Assembly: GCA_965207275.1 (NCBI GenBank)
Contig: CBDBMH010000002.1
Span: forward strand, 558,001-622,000
Reading direction: 5' to 3'
DNA: 64,000 bases
From: Bin22 sp965207275
GTDB lineage: Bacteria > Chloroflexota > Dehalococcoidia > Lucifugimonadales > UBA3495
Positions 42,942 to 51,912 of this stretch are shown here, one piece after another. The translations under genes and the position numbers were made by a program. The notes below the pieces were generated by a model. That model had not been told where the DNA came from. It was given only the letters and a program-made list of their open reading frames with translations, and did not search any database. Position 1 is the first letter of the stretch; each line of letters opens with the position of its first letter.

Positions 42942-43385
42942 ATGTCGGTATTGAAACGGGTTTTGGCGGTCTACCTGTTGGGCATTGCCTTGGTCACGGG
43001 CATAAACTGGATTGCCACGCCCCTGTACCACGATGGCACCGACAACTATTGGATCTGGGAAACCCTTAACTGGTTCATGGCCGTTGCGGTCATAATAGCC
43101 CTGGTGGTCAACGCTATCCGGAAACACTGTTTCTCTCGTAGCGAAGATGGCGAGAAGACCGTCACCCGCGAATACCTGGAAATTAATCTCGCCTTCGCGG
43201 CCTCGGTCGTGCTTACCCTGTGGTATTTCTGGAATTGGTTTGCCAGCCTGAATCCTGGCAGTGAACCCGACGTAGTGGGGCTGATTCACCTGGAGTGGTG
43301 GGCCTTCATCAACCCCATCGGAGTGCTGGTGTACGCTTATACCGGCGCCCACCTGTGGCGGTCCGCTGCTGACGGGAAAGGGTAG
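42942..43385 (+). CDS. Small membrane protein of unknown function
   Basis: 147 residues, not recognised. Four hydrophobic stretches: VLAVYLLGIALVTGINWIA, WFMAVAVIIALVVNAI, LAFAASVVLTLWYFWNWF and WAFINPIGVLVYAYTGAHLW. It has a Trp-rich character (TDNYWIWETLNWF). Begins about 80 nt after mazG. The Shine-Dalgarno is weak (AGGCAGAC). No functional inference. Confidence 0.6.
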   Translation: MSVLKRVLAVYLLGIALVTGINWIATPLYHDGTDNYWIWETLNWFMAVAVIIALVVNAIRKHCFSRSEDGEKTVTREYLEINLAFAASVVLTLWYFWNWFASLNPGSEPDVVGLIHLEWWAFINPIGVLVYAYTGAHLWRSAADGKG

Positions 43386-43481
43386 AAAATGTGGCAACCG
43401 GCGTTCCGCTACAGGTAAGTCCGGCGCAGGGTCAGCCACTCCTTAAAAGACTTGATATCCAACGCATCTCGACCGAAATTT

Positions 43482-44657
43482 ATGCAATTCACACAGAGCC
43501 ACCCCCAGTCTTTCGTCAAGTCGGCCCAGGCATTGGCGCCCCATATCCTGGCGGCGCGGGAATCTATGGACCTCCACCGCCGGATACCCGATGATCTTGC
43601 GCGCCGGGTTGACGAGGCCGGGATATACCAGCTGTTCCTGCCGGCCAGCATGGGAGGCCCGCAACTACATCCTGCCATTGCCTACCAGGCCATCGAGGAA
43701 GTGTCGCGGGTCGAGGCTTCGGTGGGCTGGTGCGGGCTGCTGTCCAACGGGGGCGCTCTCTTCACCGGCAACTTTACTCCCGGAGCCGCCAGCGGAATGT
43801 TCGGGAATCCTCCGGAATTCCGTTGCGCGGGTTCGTTCCGTCCCCTGGGTGAATCCTGTAGGGTTGATGGAGGTTACCGGGTCAGCGGCCGGTGGGACTA
43901 TGCCAGCGGTATCGCCAACGCCAACTGGCTTTTCGTCAACTCCCGACTGGTCGACGACAACGGTCCGCGCTTGACCGAAGCGGGGCGGCCCGACACGGTA
44001 ATGCTCTTCACCCCGGTGGAAACGGCGACGGTACACGACACCTGGCACGTGGTTGGACTTTGCGGCACCGGCAGCAACGACTTTGTGCTAAAGGATGTGT
44101 TTGTTCCGGCCGAACGGTCCTTCCGCTTGTATGACCGGCCCCTGGAACCCGGGTTTCTGTACCATCCCAGGACCATGTTGACCGCCATCTGGGTGCTGGT
44201 TTCCGCCGTGGCCCTGGGCGCAGCCAGGGGCGCGATGGACGCCTTCAAGGAATTGGCGTCGGAGTCCGGAACTACCATCTCCACCACTCTGCTGCGGGAC
44301 CGTCCCCAGGTGCAGTCAAGGGTGGGCGAAGCCGAAGCAATCATAAGCGGCGCCCGCGCTTACCTGCTGGACGCCATAGACCGGGCGTGGGAATCCTTCT
44401 CCGAAGATATGCCCCAGCCCAGCCCGGAAATTGCCCAGGCTCGACTGGCCATAACCCATTCAATCCACCAGGCGGCTCGGGCGGTTGACTTGCTGTTTCA
44501 CGCCGCAGGGACAAACGCCATCCACCGCGGCAACGGGCTTGAGCGGCGTTGGCGGGACGTGCACGTGGTGGTTCAGCACGGGGCCGGCCTGTTATCCAAC
44601 TATGAGTTCGGAGGCCAGGCGATGATGGGTCTGCGTCCCGGCGACGCAGGCTGGTAG
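43482..44657 (+). CDS. Acyl-CoA dehydrogenase-fold flavoprotein (HsaA/DszC-like)
   Basis: 391 residues. N-terminal helix domain (SAQALAPHILAARESMDLHRRIPDDLARRVDEAGIYQLFLP), beta domain with GYRVSGRWDYASGIANANWLFVNS and GTGSNDFVLKDVFVPAERSF, and a C-terminal helical domain. It looks like the two-component FADH2-dependent monooxygenases (HsaA, HpaB-like D group) more than acyl-CoA dehydrogenases, since the catalytic Glu of the latter is not evident. Start ATG 43482 has no strong ribosome binding site; TTG 43452 is an alternative. No flavin reductase gene is adjacent. Confidence 0.82.
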   Translation: MQFTQSHPQSFVKSAQALAPHILAARESMDLHRRIPDDLARRVDEAGIYQLFLPASMGGPQLHPAIAYQAIEEVSRVEASVGWCGLLSNGGALFTGNFTPGAASGMFGNPPEFRCAGSFRPLGESCRVDGGYRVSGRWDYASGIANANWLFVNSRLVDDNGPRLTEAGRPDTVMLFTPVETATVHDTWHVVGLCGTGSNDFVLKDVFVPAERSFRLYDRPLEPGFLYHPRTMLTAIWVLVSAVALGAARGAMDAFKELASESGTTISTTLLRDRPQVQSRVGEAEAIISGARAYLLDAIDRAWESFSEDMPQPSPEIAQARLAITHSIHQAARAVDLLFHAAGTNAIHRGNGLERRWRDVHVVVQHGAGLLSNYEFGGQAMMGLRPGDAGW

Positions 44658-44679
44658 ACTCCGGCGTCGCCAGGGTCGG

Positions 44680-45525
44680 CTAGTCGTAGGGATAGCCCAG
44701 CAGCGCAGAGGGGTCCAGATAGAAGACGCCCCCGCTCAATAGCCTGAGCAGGTCGGGTCCCAGGATACCGGCCCCCGGTGGGTGGCTGGCGGGGCGACCG
44801 GTCAGCTTTTCGGAAAAGGTACGCCTGGGTCTCAGCCAGCGGGGACGGGCCTTTCCTCTTTCGACACCGGCCAACTGGCCGGCAAGCTGCAAGGACTGGT
44901 CGAAGTCCATCAACTCATCCACCAGGCCCATCTCCTTGCCCCGGCGGGCGGTGAACACCTCCCCGGTGGCCAGTTCACGAACCTGTTCGTCGTTCATGGC
45001 CCTGCCAGCCATCACCACGGCAAGAAAGTTCTCGTATATTTCGGAAATGAGGTCCTGGAGCTTCTCCGATTCCTCGTCGGTGGGACTGCGCCAGAAGCCG
45101 CCCATGTCCTTTAACCGACCTCCCTTGATTACCGAAAACTCAATCCCCGCCCGTCCCAGCAATTGCTCCATGATGGGGCGCAGGTAAATGACGCCGATGG
45201 AACCGACCAGGGCGGATGGCAATGCCGTGACCTTGCTGGCCCCACAGGCAATGTAGTAGCCCCCGGACGCGCCCATGTTGCGGATGTAGGCGACTACCGG
45301 CTTCTGGGCCGCAACTTGCGCCACGCTGAGGTAGAGCGCCTCCGAGGCGGAGGCCGATCCGCCGGGCGACTGAATGTCCAGCAGCAGAGCCCGGTACCGG
45401 CGGCTGGTTGCCACATCGGAGAGGAGCTTGGCATACATCGCTTCCCGCACCCTCGTGCCAATACCACCGTGGAGTTCAATTACGGCAACGCTGTTTCCGC
45501 GTCGGAACCGGGGGAGGATGGGCAT
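44680..45525 (-). CDS. S49 family serine protease (SppA-like)
   Basis: 281 residues. Signal-peptide peptidase-type Ser/Lys protease: VAVIELHGGIGTRVREAM at the start, LLLDIQSPGGSASASEALYL, the catalytic serine in NMGASGGYYIACGA, VGSIGVIYLRPIMEQLLG, and the lysine in SVIKGGRLKDMGGFWRSP. No membrane anchor is visible, so it may be soluble, unlike E. coli SppA. The ATG at 45525 has AGAGG upstream. Convergent with the monooxygenase gene. Confidence 0.9.
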   Translation of the reverse strand: MPILPRFRRGNSVAVIELHGGIGTRVREAMYAKLLSDVATSRRYRALLLDIQSPGGSASASEALYLSVAQVAAQKPVVAYIRNMGASGGYYIACGASKVTALPSALVGSIGVIYLRPIMEQLLGRAGIEFSVIKGGRLKDMGGFWRSPTDEESEKLQDLISEIYENFLAVVMAGRAMNDEQVRELATGEVFTARRGKEMGLVDELMDFDQSLQLAGQLAGVERGKARPRWLRPRRTFSEKLTGRPASHPPGAGILGPDLLRLLSGGVFYLDPSALLGYPYD

Positions 45526-45655
45526 GTCTGGACCTCTGCAAGTAATGGTTTGTGAGAGATATGGTAGCACAGGGCCGATGAGGATCCCTTGCCGGACTTG
45601 CCTGGTCTTCTGGCTTCATCTGTGAGGGAAAGGCGAAAAGCAACGGAGGGGTTTT

Positions 45656-46093
45656 TCAGCGAGCTATTCTTTCCCATGATTCAACCGGGCCAGGTACGGT
45701 GAAGAATAGGGGGTGAGGATCCGGCACGTCGATGCCCGCCAGTTGCTCCAGAGCTGAAGTGGCCCGGCTCCCCAACTTGGCGGATAGGTGGCCGAGCTCG
45801 TACCGCAACTGCCCTTCCGTGACCCGTAGTGCGGGGACATCGGCCACCCGTTGCCTGATTAGTTGTTGGTCAAATTTGTAGCCCCTGCGGCGGGATTCTT
45901 CCAGGACCGCTTCAAGGTAGCGGGCAATGCCCAGGAGGGGATATGGTTGGGCCTTGAACCGCTCCAACTGAGGGTGCCTGGAGTAGCCACCAAACGTCGA
46001 GTCCAGGGCCTTTTGCGCCAGCAAGCCCTCCCGCCACAGGGCCACCAACCCTCTGGAGTCCAGGTAACGAGGATGCAAGGACCAGAGCCGCAC
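45656..46093 (-). CDS. Pyrimidine dimer DNA glycosylase (endonuclease V/DenV-like)
   Basis: 145 residues. MRLWSLHPRYLDSRGLVALWREGLLAQKAL is the opening of the bacterial DenV-like family, followed by GGYSRHPQLERFKAQPYPLLGIARYLEAV. Removes UV-induced cyclobutane dimers with AP-lyase action. GTG start at 46093. The tail after HLSAKLG is variable. Together with uvrB in this window it gives two UV-repair routes. Confidence 0.85.
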   Translation of the reverse strand: MRLWSLHPRYLDSRGLVALWREGLLAQKALDSTFGGYSRHPQLERFKAQPYPLLGIARYLEAVLEESRRRGYKFDQQLIRQRVADVPALRVTEGQLRYELGHLSAKLGSRATSALEQLAGIDVPDPHPLFFTVPGPVESWERIAR

Positions 46094-46256
46094 CGGAATC
46101 GCTCTCTTTCGTACTTCCCTGACCCGGCGTTTGCCGAGTCAGTGGAGATTAACCATCGGGATCAACAGCTCTTTCTGAGCTTAAGGGGTGACATAGCTGG
46201 CCTTCCCGCTGGCCCCACCATGAATTCATGATTCCAGTACTGCAGCTGGCTGCGGC

Positions 46257-47345
46257 CTACTCTCCTTGTAGGTCCGAAATCCTCGGCCCCACTTCTTCCA
46301 TCAGAAGCTGCAGGCATTCGTGTTCCCATTCCGCGTCATCCGGATCTTGGGTAATAGCCAGGAGGTGGCCGAAGCCTCCCGTCCGTTCGTAAAGATCTCT
46401 GATGCGGTCGGCGCACTCCTGGGGATCACCCACGATCCAGATATTCTCCATCATGTAGTCCACGTCTACCCCTTCATCGGGCATTTCGGGGTCGATCTTG
46501 GTGGCCTGAAGCTGCCCTGACCCCTGCCGATTGGGCAACTGGTGCTGGACGTAGTTGCGGCCAAGCACTGCCCTGGCCCGCTCCCGCGCCAGTTCCGGCG
46601 TTCGGGCCACAAAGACGTCCCGACCCACCCGCCAGTCCCGCCGGCTGCATTCCCTTCCGGCGCTGGCCGCCCCCTCTTCCACCACGACCCAGTGGTCCCG
46701 CAGGTGCTGCGGGGCCAGGTTGGAACTGCTCATGGGAATCCAGCCACGCTCGCCGGCCACGCGGATGGATCCCGAGGCCAGGGAAGTAGCCGCCACGCCG
46801 ATGGGTGGATGAGGTTGCTGGTAGGGCTTCATGTGCAGGCCCCGTTCCATCACCGGATCCAGTTCGGGGGCGTCCACCTGGAAGAACTTGCCGTTGTAGG
46901 TGAATTTGCCTTCCGCCTCCCAGATTTTGAGGATGATGTCCAGGGCCTCCGCCGAGCGGTCGCGCGGGTCAACGCCCGTGTCGGCGCCCACGCCAAAGAG
47001 GGAAAGGTCGGTGGGGATGGCCCGGTGCCCGATGCCCCAGTAGATGCGACCGCGGGACAGGTGGTCCAGCATGGCAATGCGGTGGGCCACCTCCACGGGA
47101 TTATGGATGGCCAGCAGCGTAACGCCGGTGGCCAACCGGATCTGATTGGTCATGGCCAGCGCCTTGGCGATCAACAGGTCCGGGCAGGGGGCGTTTTCCC
47201 AGCGTTCCGTGATGTGTTCGCCAATCCAGGCCTCGTGGTAACCCAATCGGTCTGCCTCTACAATCAAAGCCAGGTCACGGTCGTAAGAATCGGCGTAAGA
47301 CCGGTGGGGTGGGTGCAGCGGCATCATAAAAAGACCAAATTCCAT
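46257..47345 (-). CDS. LLM-class flavin-dependent oxidoreductase
   Basis: 362 residues: MEFGLFMMPLHPPHRSYADSYDRDLALIVEADRLGYHEAWIGEHITERWEN opening, LATGVTLLAIHNPVEVAHRIAMLDHLSRGRIYWGIG around 78-113, and a C-terminal NIWIVGDPQECADRIRDLYERTGGFGHLLAI. Similar in build to limonene or alkane-degrading luciferase-like monooxygenases. GGGAG precedes the ATG. Alone on the minus strand, facing the repeat-rich gap. Substrate unknown. Confidence 0.9.
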   Translation of the reverse strand: MEFGLFMMPLHPPHRSYADSYDRDLALIVEADRLGYHEAWIGEHITERWENAPCPDLLIAKALAMTNQIRLATGVTLLAIHNPVEVAHRIAMLDHLSRGRIYWGIGHRAIPTDLSLFGVGADTGVDPRDRSAEALDIILKIWEAEGKFTYNGKFFQVDAPELDPVMERGLHMKPYQQPHPPIGVAATSLASGSIRVAGERGWIPMSSSNLAPQHLRDHWVVVEEGAASAGRECSRRDWRVGRDVFVARTPELARERARAVLGRNYVQHQLPNRQGSGQLQATKIDPEMPDEGVDVDYMMENIWIVGDPQECADRIRDLYERTGGFGHLLAITQDPDDAEWEHECLQLLMEEVGPRISDLQGE

Positions 47346-47540
47346 TACAAAACTCCCTCGGCGTCGTGGGTTTCGACAGCTCCGGCGCTGGTTGGGCTGG
47401 GGTTATTGGGCGCAATTGTAATTGGCTGGCGGGAAGGCGGCAAGCCAATGCTGCAGGAGCAAGGCAACCGGACTATAGATCTCCCTCGAATGGCGCCGGG
47501 ACTGACAGCAAAGAGTCAAGTCACCCTGAGTCCGCCTCGG

Positions 47541-47708
47541 TAGAATATCCGCCTTTGGCGGGCGGACCGAGCCCGAATGTCCGCCCTTGGCGGGGGTCTG
47601 AACTCTTGGCTGGGAGTCGTGGACTGTGCCCCAATGCCTGGATGGCAGCTACGGATTTAGATACTTCGGCGTCCGCCCCCGTGGAATGTCCGCCTTTGGC
47701 GGGCGGAC
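47541..47708. repeat. Three REP-like hairpins with CCGCC-TTTGG-CGGGCGG core
   Basis: Units at 47541-47566 (TAGAATATCCGCCTTTGGCG), 47574-47598 (variant CCGCCCTTGGCGGG) and 47682-47708 (GGAATGTCCGCCTTTGGCGG). All share (G)AAT(A/G)TCCGCC. A fourth is at 48310. Confidence 0.75.
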
Positions 47709-47942
47709 TGAGCCGGGCCCAAGGTCTCAGCATGACATCCTTCAAGTCGTTATTGCCCGGGTGACACCTGCCTCTTGATGCCCTGGCTAACCCTTCCCTA
47801 CCATAATCCCATGGCCCATTCACGACCTGGCCCTGCCAAGTTCGGATCACCCCTTTCCCTGAGGGAGCGGAATCAGCCTCAGGCGGACCCCTGGCGGCAG
47901 AGGCCGGAGGTCGGACGTCTCCCTGGCTCAATCCTGGAAAGT

Positions 47943-48092
47943 GGCCCAAAACGGCCCAAAATGGCCCGGAATGGCCTACCCGGTCTACCCTTTTCCTATC
48001 TGGAAAGCGGCCCATTTTCGGGCCACCGGGGCGCCATCCGACCCACTTTCCAGATACGAAACGGCCCAGAACGGCCCAAAATGGCGCGGAAA
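47943..48092. repeat. Two 10-bp tandem arrays flanking a palindrome
   Basis: GGCCCAAAAC, GGCCCAAAAT, GGCCCGGAAT at 47943-47972 and GGCCCAGAAC, GGCCCAAAAT at 48063-48082. Between them is TATCTGGAAAG (47997-48007) with its inverted repeat CTTTCCAGATA (48046-48056), enclosing GGCCCATTTTCGGGCC (48009-48024). Confidence 0.75.
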
Positions 48093-48309
48093 TCAAAAAA
48101 ATTGCATTATCTGAAGACCTTAAGGCCGGCGGATCCCCTGCCTTTGGATGAAAGGGAGGATACCCCGTCGTTCCCGCGCGGGGAGACCATGGCATAACCG
48201 TCACTCCGGCGAAAGCCGGAATCCGGAAGGACTTGGGGCTGGTACTGAGGCGGGCCAGATTGAACCGGCAATCTGTCTGGGTCCCAGGTAACGCAAAGTT
48301 CCCGCGCCG

Positions 48310-48336
48310 GTAGAATATCCGCCTCTGGCGGGCGGG
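48310..48336. repeat. Fourth CCGCC-TCTGG-CGGGCGG hairpin
   Basis: Reads TAGAATATCCGCCTCTGGCG followed by GGCGGG; same family as the three at 47541-47708. Confidence 0.7.
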
Positions 48337-48698
48337 AACTCGAACCGGGAGAAAGGGCGCTTTTCCCTGGTACGACAGCTGACCGCCTTTGTTCCAATCA
48401 AAGTGCGCTTGCCCTGGCTGCCGGGGCAAACCCTTTTGGGGGGCAAACATTCTTATGGATCAGTGGCTGTGTTTCGGTCCCGCGGACTGATGCCTGCTCA
48501 AGCTTTGTGTCCCGATGCTCATAATTTGGTACCATGCTTCTGGCGCGTCCCGGGAAAGAACAATTTCAATTGCGTTAGAATCCCCATTTGACCGATTGCA
48601 GTTCCGCCGCCGCCGAGTACCGGACGGGCCGCTTAAACCCACGGGCAGCCCAGCTTTGGGATATATGAATCGGATCTCGCCTGAGGAGGACAGATTCA

Positions 48699-49529
48699 AT
48701 GCGACTTCAAGACAAGGTCTCCCTGATCACTGGCGCTGGCAGGGGCATCGGCCGGGCCATAGCGTTGGCCTATGCCGCTGAAGGCGCCAAGCTGGCCCTG
48801 GCGGCTCGGAGCCTGGATCAACTGGAGGAGACTGCGGAGCTGGCCCGTGCCCAGGGCGCCGAGACCTGCACAATAGAGGCCGATGTGACCCAGCAAGCGT
48901 CGGTGGAGAGCATGGTCCGACAGGCGGTGGAGTGTTTCGGGCAAGTAGATGTCCTGGTCAACAATGCCGGAATTGCAGGGCCCATCGGCGCGCTGGAGGA
49001 CAACGACGTAGAGGCCTGGCTGCGGACCATCCAGGTTAACCTGGTGGGAACTTACCTGTGCTGCGGCTCGGTGATTCCCATCATGGCGGAATGTGGTGGG
49101 GGAAGGATAATCAACCTGTCAGGGTCAGGCGCTACTTCCGCACCCTACCATCTGTCAGCCTATGGCTCATCAAAGGCGGCCATTATCCGACTGACGGAAA
49201 TTCTGTCGCTGGAACTGGCCGATAAGAACATCCAGGTAAATGCCCTGGGGCCCGGTTCTATAAACACACGAATGTGGGAGGAGATTACCGATGGGGCCCA
49301 GGCGGTGGGAGATACCGAACTGTACCAGTTTGGCCTCCAGGTGACCGGCGGTGGCGGGGCCTCCATCGAGCGGGCCGCTGAATTGGCGGTTTGGCTGGCC
49401 AGCGACGCTGCCAACGGACTTAGCGGCCGCCTGATTCACGCCGTAATGGACGATTTTCACAGCCTGACACCCTTGATTCCGGAGATTATGGCTTCCGACC
49501 GGTATACATTGAGGAGGGATGAGCCATGA
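48699..49529 (+). CDS. SDR family oxidoreductase
   Basis: 276 residues of the classical short-chain dehydrogenase fold. NAD(P) binding TGAGRGIGRAIA at 11-22, NNAG motif in VDVLVNNAGIAG, catalytic Ser-Tyr-Lys in NLSGSGATSAPYHLSAYGSSKAA, then ALGPGSINTRMWEE. GGAGGAGG lies upstream of the ATG. Probably a 3-ketoacyl or alcohol oxidoreductase. Alone on the plus strand. Confidence 0.92.
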   Translation: MRLQDKVSLITGAGRGIGRAIALAYAAEGAKLALAARSLDQLEETAELARAQGAETCTIEADVTQQASVESMVRQAVECFGQVDVLVNNAGIAGPIGALEDNDVEAWLRTIQVNLVGTYLCCGSVIPIMAECGGGRIINLSGSGATSAPYHLSAYGSSKAAIIRLTEILSLELADKNIQVNALGPGSINTRMWEEITDGAQAVGDTELYQFGLQVTGGGGASIERAAELAVWLASDAANGLSGRLIHAVMDDFHSLTPLIPEIMASDRYTLRRDEP

Positions 49530-49566
49530 GGCGGTTCGCCCCGTACCAGGGCCTCAATTTAGGTAT

Positions 49567-49597
49567 GCAGGATACCGGCGAAAGCCGGCATGACGGA
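49567..49597. repeat. CCGGC-GAAA-GCCGG type dispersed hairpin
   Basis: ATACCGGCGAAAGCCGGCATG between convergent genes; may act as a terminator. Confidence 0.55.
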
Positions 49598-49635
49598 TTC
49601 TCCGTGTCAAACGGCATCCCAATCTCATTGAACTT

Positions 49636-50787
49636 CTAGACTACTACCGCCACCTCAACCGAGTTTATAGGAGGCAGGTTTTCCACCATCAGTTCCCAGC
49701 GGTCGCCCTCGTCCCTGCCGTAAAAGATCTGACCCTTTGTGGTGCCTACGTATACCCCCACTGGGTCGAGAGCATCGGTAGCCATACCTTCGCGCAGAAC
49801 GTGGAGGTAGGCGTGTTCCTGGGGCAGACCATTGGTCAGGGGCTCCCAGTTCCGTCCGCCGGAGCGGCTGCGAAAGACCCGGAACCTGGCCCCGGAAGCG
49901 TAGCGGATGCCCCCACCCACGTCCGTGCCCAGCGCCTCGTCTTCGGGCAGAACAAAGAGGGTTTGCGAGTCGCGGGGATGCAGGCCCAGCACGAACCCGA
50001 AACGGGAGGGCAGGCCTTCGGTGATGTCTGACCACTGTTCACCGTAGTCGTCGGAGCGGAAAACGCCGCAGTGGTTCTGCTGGTACAGCAGACCCGGGGT
50101 CATGGCATGGGGCAACAGCTTGTGGGGGCACTGTCCCCACTCCGGCATGGGGTCGGCGGGGTAGAAGTCGGCGCGAACGCCCCGGTTGGTCGGCAGCCAG
50201 TTTTCGCCGCCATCGTCGGAGCGGAAAACGCCGGCCGCGGATATCCCGACCCACATTCGGTCTTCATCCTCCTGGTCCAGGGCAATGCTGTGGAGGCAAA
50301 GGCCCCCGAATCCGGGCATCCACTCTGATCGGGTGGCGAGTTTCCCCAGCCCATCGACTTCGTGCCAGGTTTCGCCGCTGTCGGTGGACCTGAAGAGGGC
50401 GGCTGGTTGTACCCCGGCGTACAGGGTATCGGGTTCACTGAGTCTGCCGGCTTCTATGTGCCAGACGTTTCTTACCGTTGGCCCGTCATGCTCGGCGTAG
50501 TCGGGTTTGTCGGAGAACCGGGGTTGTTGTCCTGCTTGCTTCCAGGTGCAGCCCAGGTCGTCGCTGTACTCCACCTGGGGACCGAACCACATGCTGTTGC
50601 TGGCGGAGAATATTCTGCCCCCGCGGCGCGGGTCATACACCAGGTGAAAAATGTCGGTGCCTGGGTTATAAGGACCCCAGATCCGCCACCGTCGGCGTGA
50701 CTGGTTGCCGGTCAGAATGAAAGCTCCCTTGCGGGTACCTACCATTACCAGCAAGTCACCGGGGCGTGCGGCTGCTCCGTCGGTCAT
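49636..50787 (-). CDS. BNR/Asp-box beta-propeller protein (sialidase-like or VPS10-like)
   Basis: 383 residues with repeated Asp-boxes (S-x-D-x-G-x-x-W): SDDLGCTW, STDSGETW, SDDGGENW, SDDYGEQW, then SRSGGRNW and RDEGDRW. These mark blades of a beta-propeller as in sialidases and VPS10 proteins. No signal peptide is visible (start MTDGAAARPGDLLVMVGTRKGAF), so it may be cytoplasmic. The catalytic residues of sialidases cannot be assigned. GAGGAG precedes the ATG. Confidence 0.85.
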   Translation of the reverse strand: MTDGAAARPGDLLVMVGTRKGAFILTGNQSRRRWRIWGPYNPGTDIFHLVYDPRRGGRIFSASNSMWFGPQVEYSDDLGCTWKQAGQQPRFSDKPDYAEHDGPTVRNVWHIEAGRLSEPDTLYAGVQPAALFRSTDSGETWHEVDGLGKLATRSEWMPGFGGLCLHSIALDQEDEDRMWVGISAAGVFRSDDGGENWLPTNRGVRADFYPADPMPEWGQCPHKLLPHAMTPGLLYQQNHCGVFRSDDYGEQWSDITEGLPSRFGFVLGLHPRDSQTLFVLPEDEALGTDVGGGIRYASGARFRVFRSRSGGRNWEPLTNGLPQEHAYLHVLREGMATDALDPVGVYVGTTKGQIFYGRDEGDRWELMVENLPPINSVEVAVVV

Positions 50788-50837
50788 CTTTCCCGCTCCT
50801 CAAGCCAGGCTTGTTCAGGCGGCAGCCATTCTAGCAC

Positions 50838-51803
50838 CTAAGGAGTGAGAATTACCTTGCCGTGCGTTCCCCGGTTTGACAGATGTTGGTGGGCCTGGGC
50901 GACTTCGGACATGGGCAGCACCCGGTCCACCACCAGGCGGAGCCTGCCGTCGGCCAGCATGGGGAAGATTTCGGCCATGGCCGCCGAGTGGTCCAGGCGG
51001 CCGGCGGGAGAGCGGCCCATGCTGAACCCGATGACGGTGCGGTTGGCGCCAAAGATGTCTCCACCGGCCAGGTTGGCGGGAGTCCCCGAGGCGTTACCGT
51101 AGGAGATGAGCTTGCCGTAAGAAGCCACGCAGCGGACGCTCTTTTCCAGTACCGGTCCGCCCACGCACTCCAGGACCAGCTCCACTCCGTTCCCGTTGGT
51201 CATTTGCCGGATTTCTTCCTCGAAGTCCTGGGCCAGGTAGTTGATGGTCTCATCGGCGCCCAGGGAACGGGTCAAGTCCAGCTTTTCCGTCGACGACGCG
51301 GTGGTGATTACCCGGGCGCCAAAGGCCTTGGCCAGCTGGATTGCGACGGTCCCCACGCCGGAGGCCCCGGCCTGGATAAGGACGGTTTCCCCGGGTTGAA
51401 CCTGTCCGCGGGTGGTGAGAAGGTGGTAGGCGGTCAGGAAAACGATGGGCATGCCGCCGGCGTGAACCGGATCAACAGTCTCCGGACAGGGAAATACATA
51501 GTTGGCGTTGATTGAAACGTACTCTGCGTTGCCCTGGGGCCCCATGCCCATGACCTTTTGGCCAACGCTGAGACCCTCCACACCCTCGCCCACTTCCACG
51601 ATGGCGCCGGCCGCCTCCAGGCCCAGCGTGGAGGGCAGGTCGGGGCCCGGGTAGTTGCCCTGCCGCCGCATGATGTCGGCGTAGTTCACGCCCGATGAAT
51701 CCACCTTGATGATCACCTGGCCGGGCCGGATGGTGGGCTCAGGCACGTCGGCCCACTGCAGGACATCCAGGTCGCCAAACTCTTCAATTCGTACCGCTTT
51801 CAT
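50838..51803 (-). CDS. NADPH:quinone oxidoreductase-type MDR protein
   Basis: 321 residues of the zinc-free MDR family: MKAVRIEEFGDLDVLQWADVPEP, DIMRRQGNYPGPDLPSTLGLEAAGAIVEVG, NADPH motif QAGASGVGTVAIQLAKAFGA, and TASSTEKLDLTRSLGADETINY. No zinc cysteines, typical of quinone oxidoreductases and enoyl reductases. The ATG at 51803 has GGAG upstream. Gap of about 50 nt from the BNR gene on the same strand. Confidence 0.92.
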   Translation of the reverse strand: MKAVRIEEFGDLDVLQWADVPEPTIRPGQVIIKVDSSGVNYADIMRRQGNYPGPDLPSTLGLEAAGAIVEVGEGVEGLSVGQKVMGMGPQGNAEYVSINANYVFPCPETVDPVHAGGMPIVFLTAYHLLTTRGQVQPGETVLIQAGASGVGTVAIQLAKAFGARVITTASSTEKLDLTRSLGADETINYLAQDFEEEIRQMTNGNGVELVLECVGGPVLEKSVRCVASYGKLISYGNASGTPANLAGGDIFGANRTVIGFSMGRSPAGRLDHSAAMAEIFPMLADGRLRLVVDRVLPMSEVAQAHQHLSNRGTHGKVILTP

Positions 51804-51912
51804 TTCGCTGCTCCGGTGATATATGGATGGACAGGATGAACTGACTAGGGGGGCGGTTCTGCTCAGGTCTACCCGCACTGCGGGCAGGCCGTTGACCAAT
51901 GACAGGCCAGGC

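Larger units (their letters stand above)
47346..48698. other. 1.35-kb gene-free region rich in repeats
   Basis: Open frames here run through palindromes and tandem repeats and look non-coding. It holds four CCGCC(T)TTGGCGG hairpins, two arrays of a 10-bp GGCCCAAAAT unit, an 11-bp inverted repeat around a GGCCC-GGGCC palindrome, and a CCGGC-GAAA-GCCGG hairpin (48199-48224). The gene starting at 48699 has its own ribosome binding site. Confidence 0.7.

Noticed and set aside
47521..48450. A 309-codon minus-strand open frame in the repeat-rich gap
   Set aside because: It runs through CCGCC hairpins and tandem repeats, has no ribosome binding site and no family resemblance.
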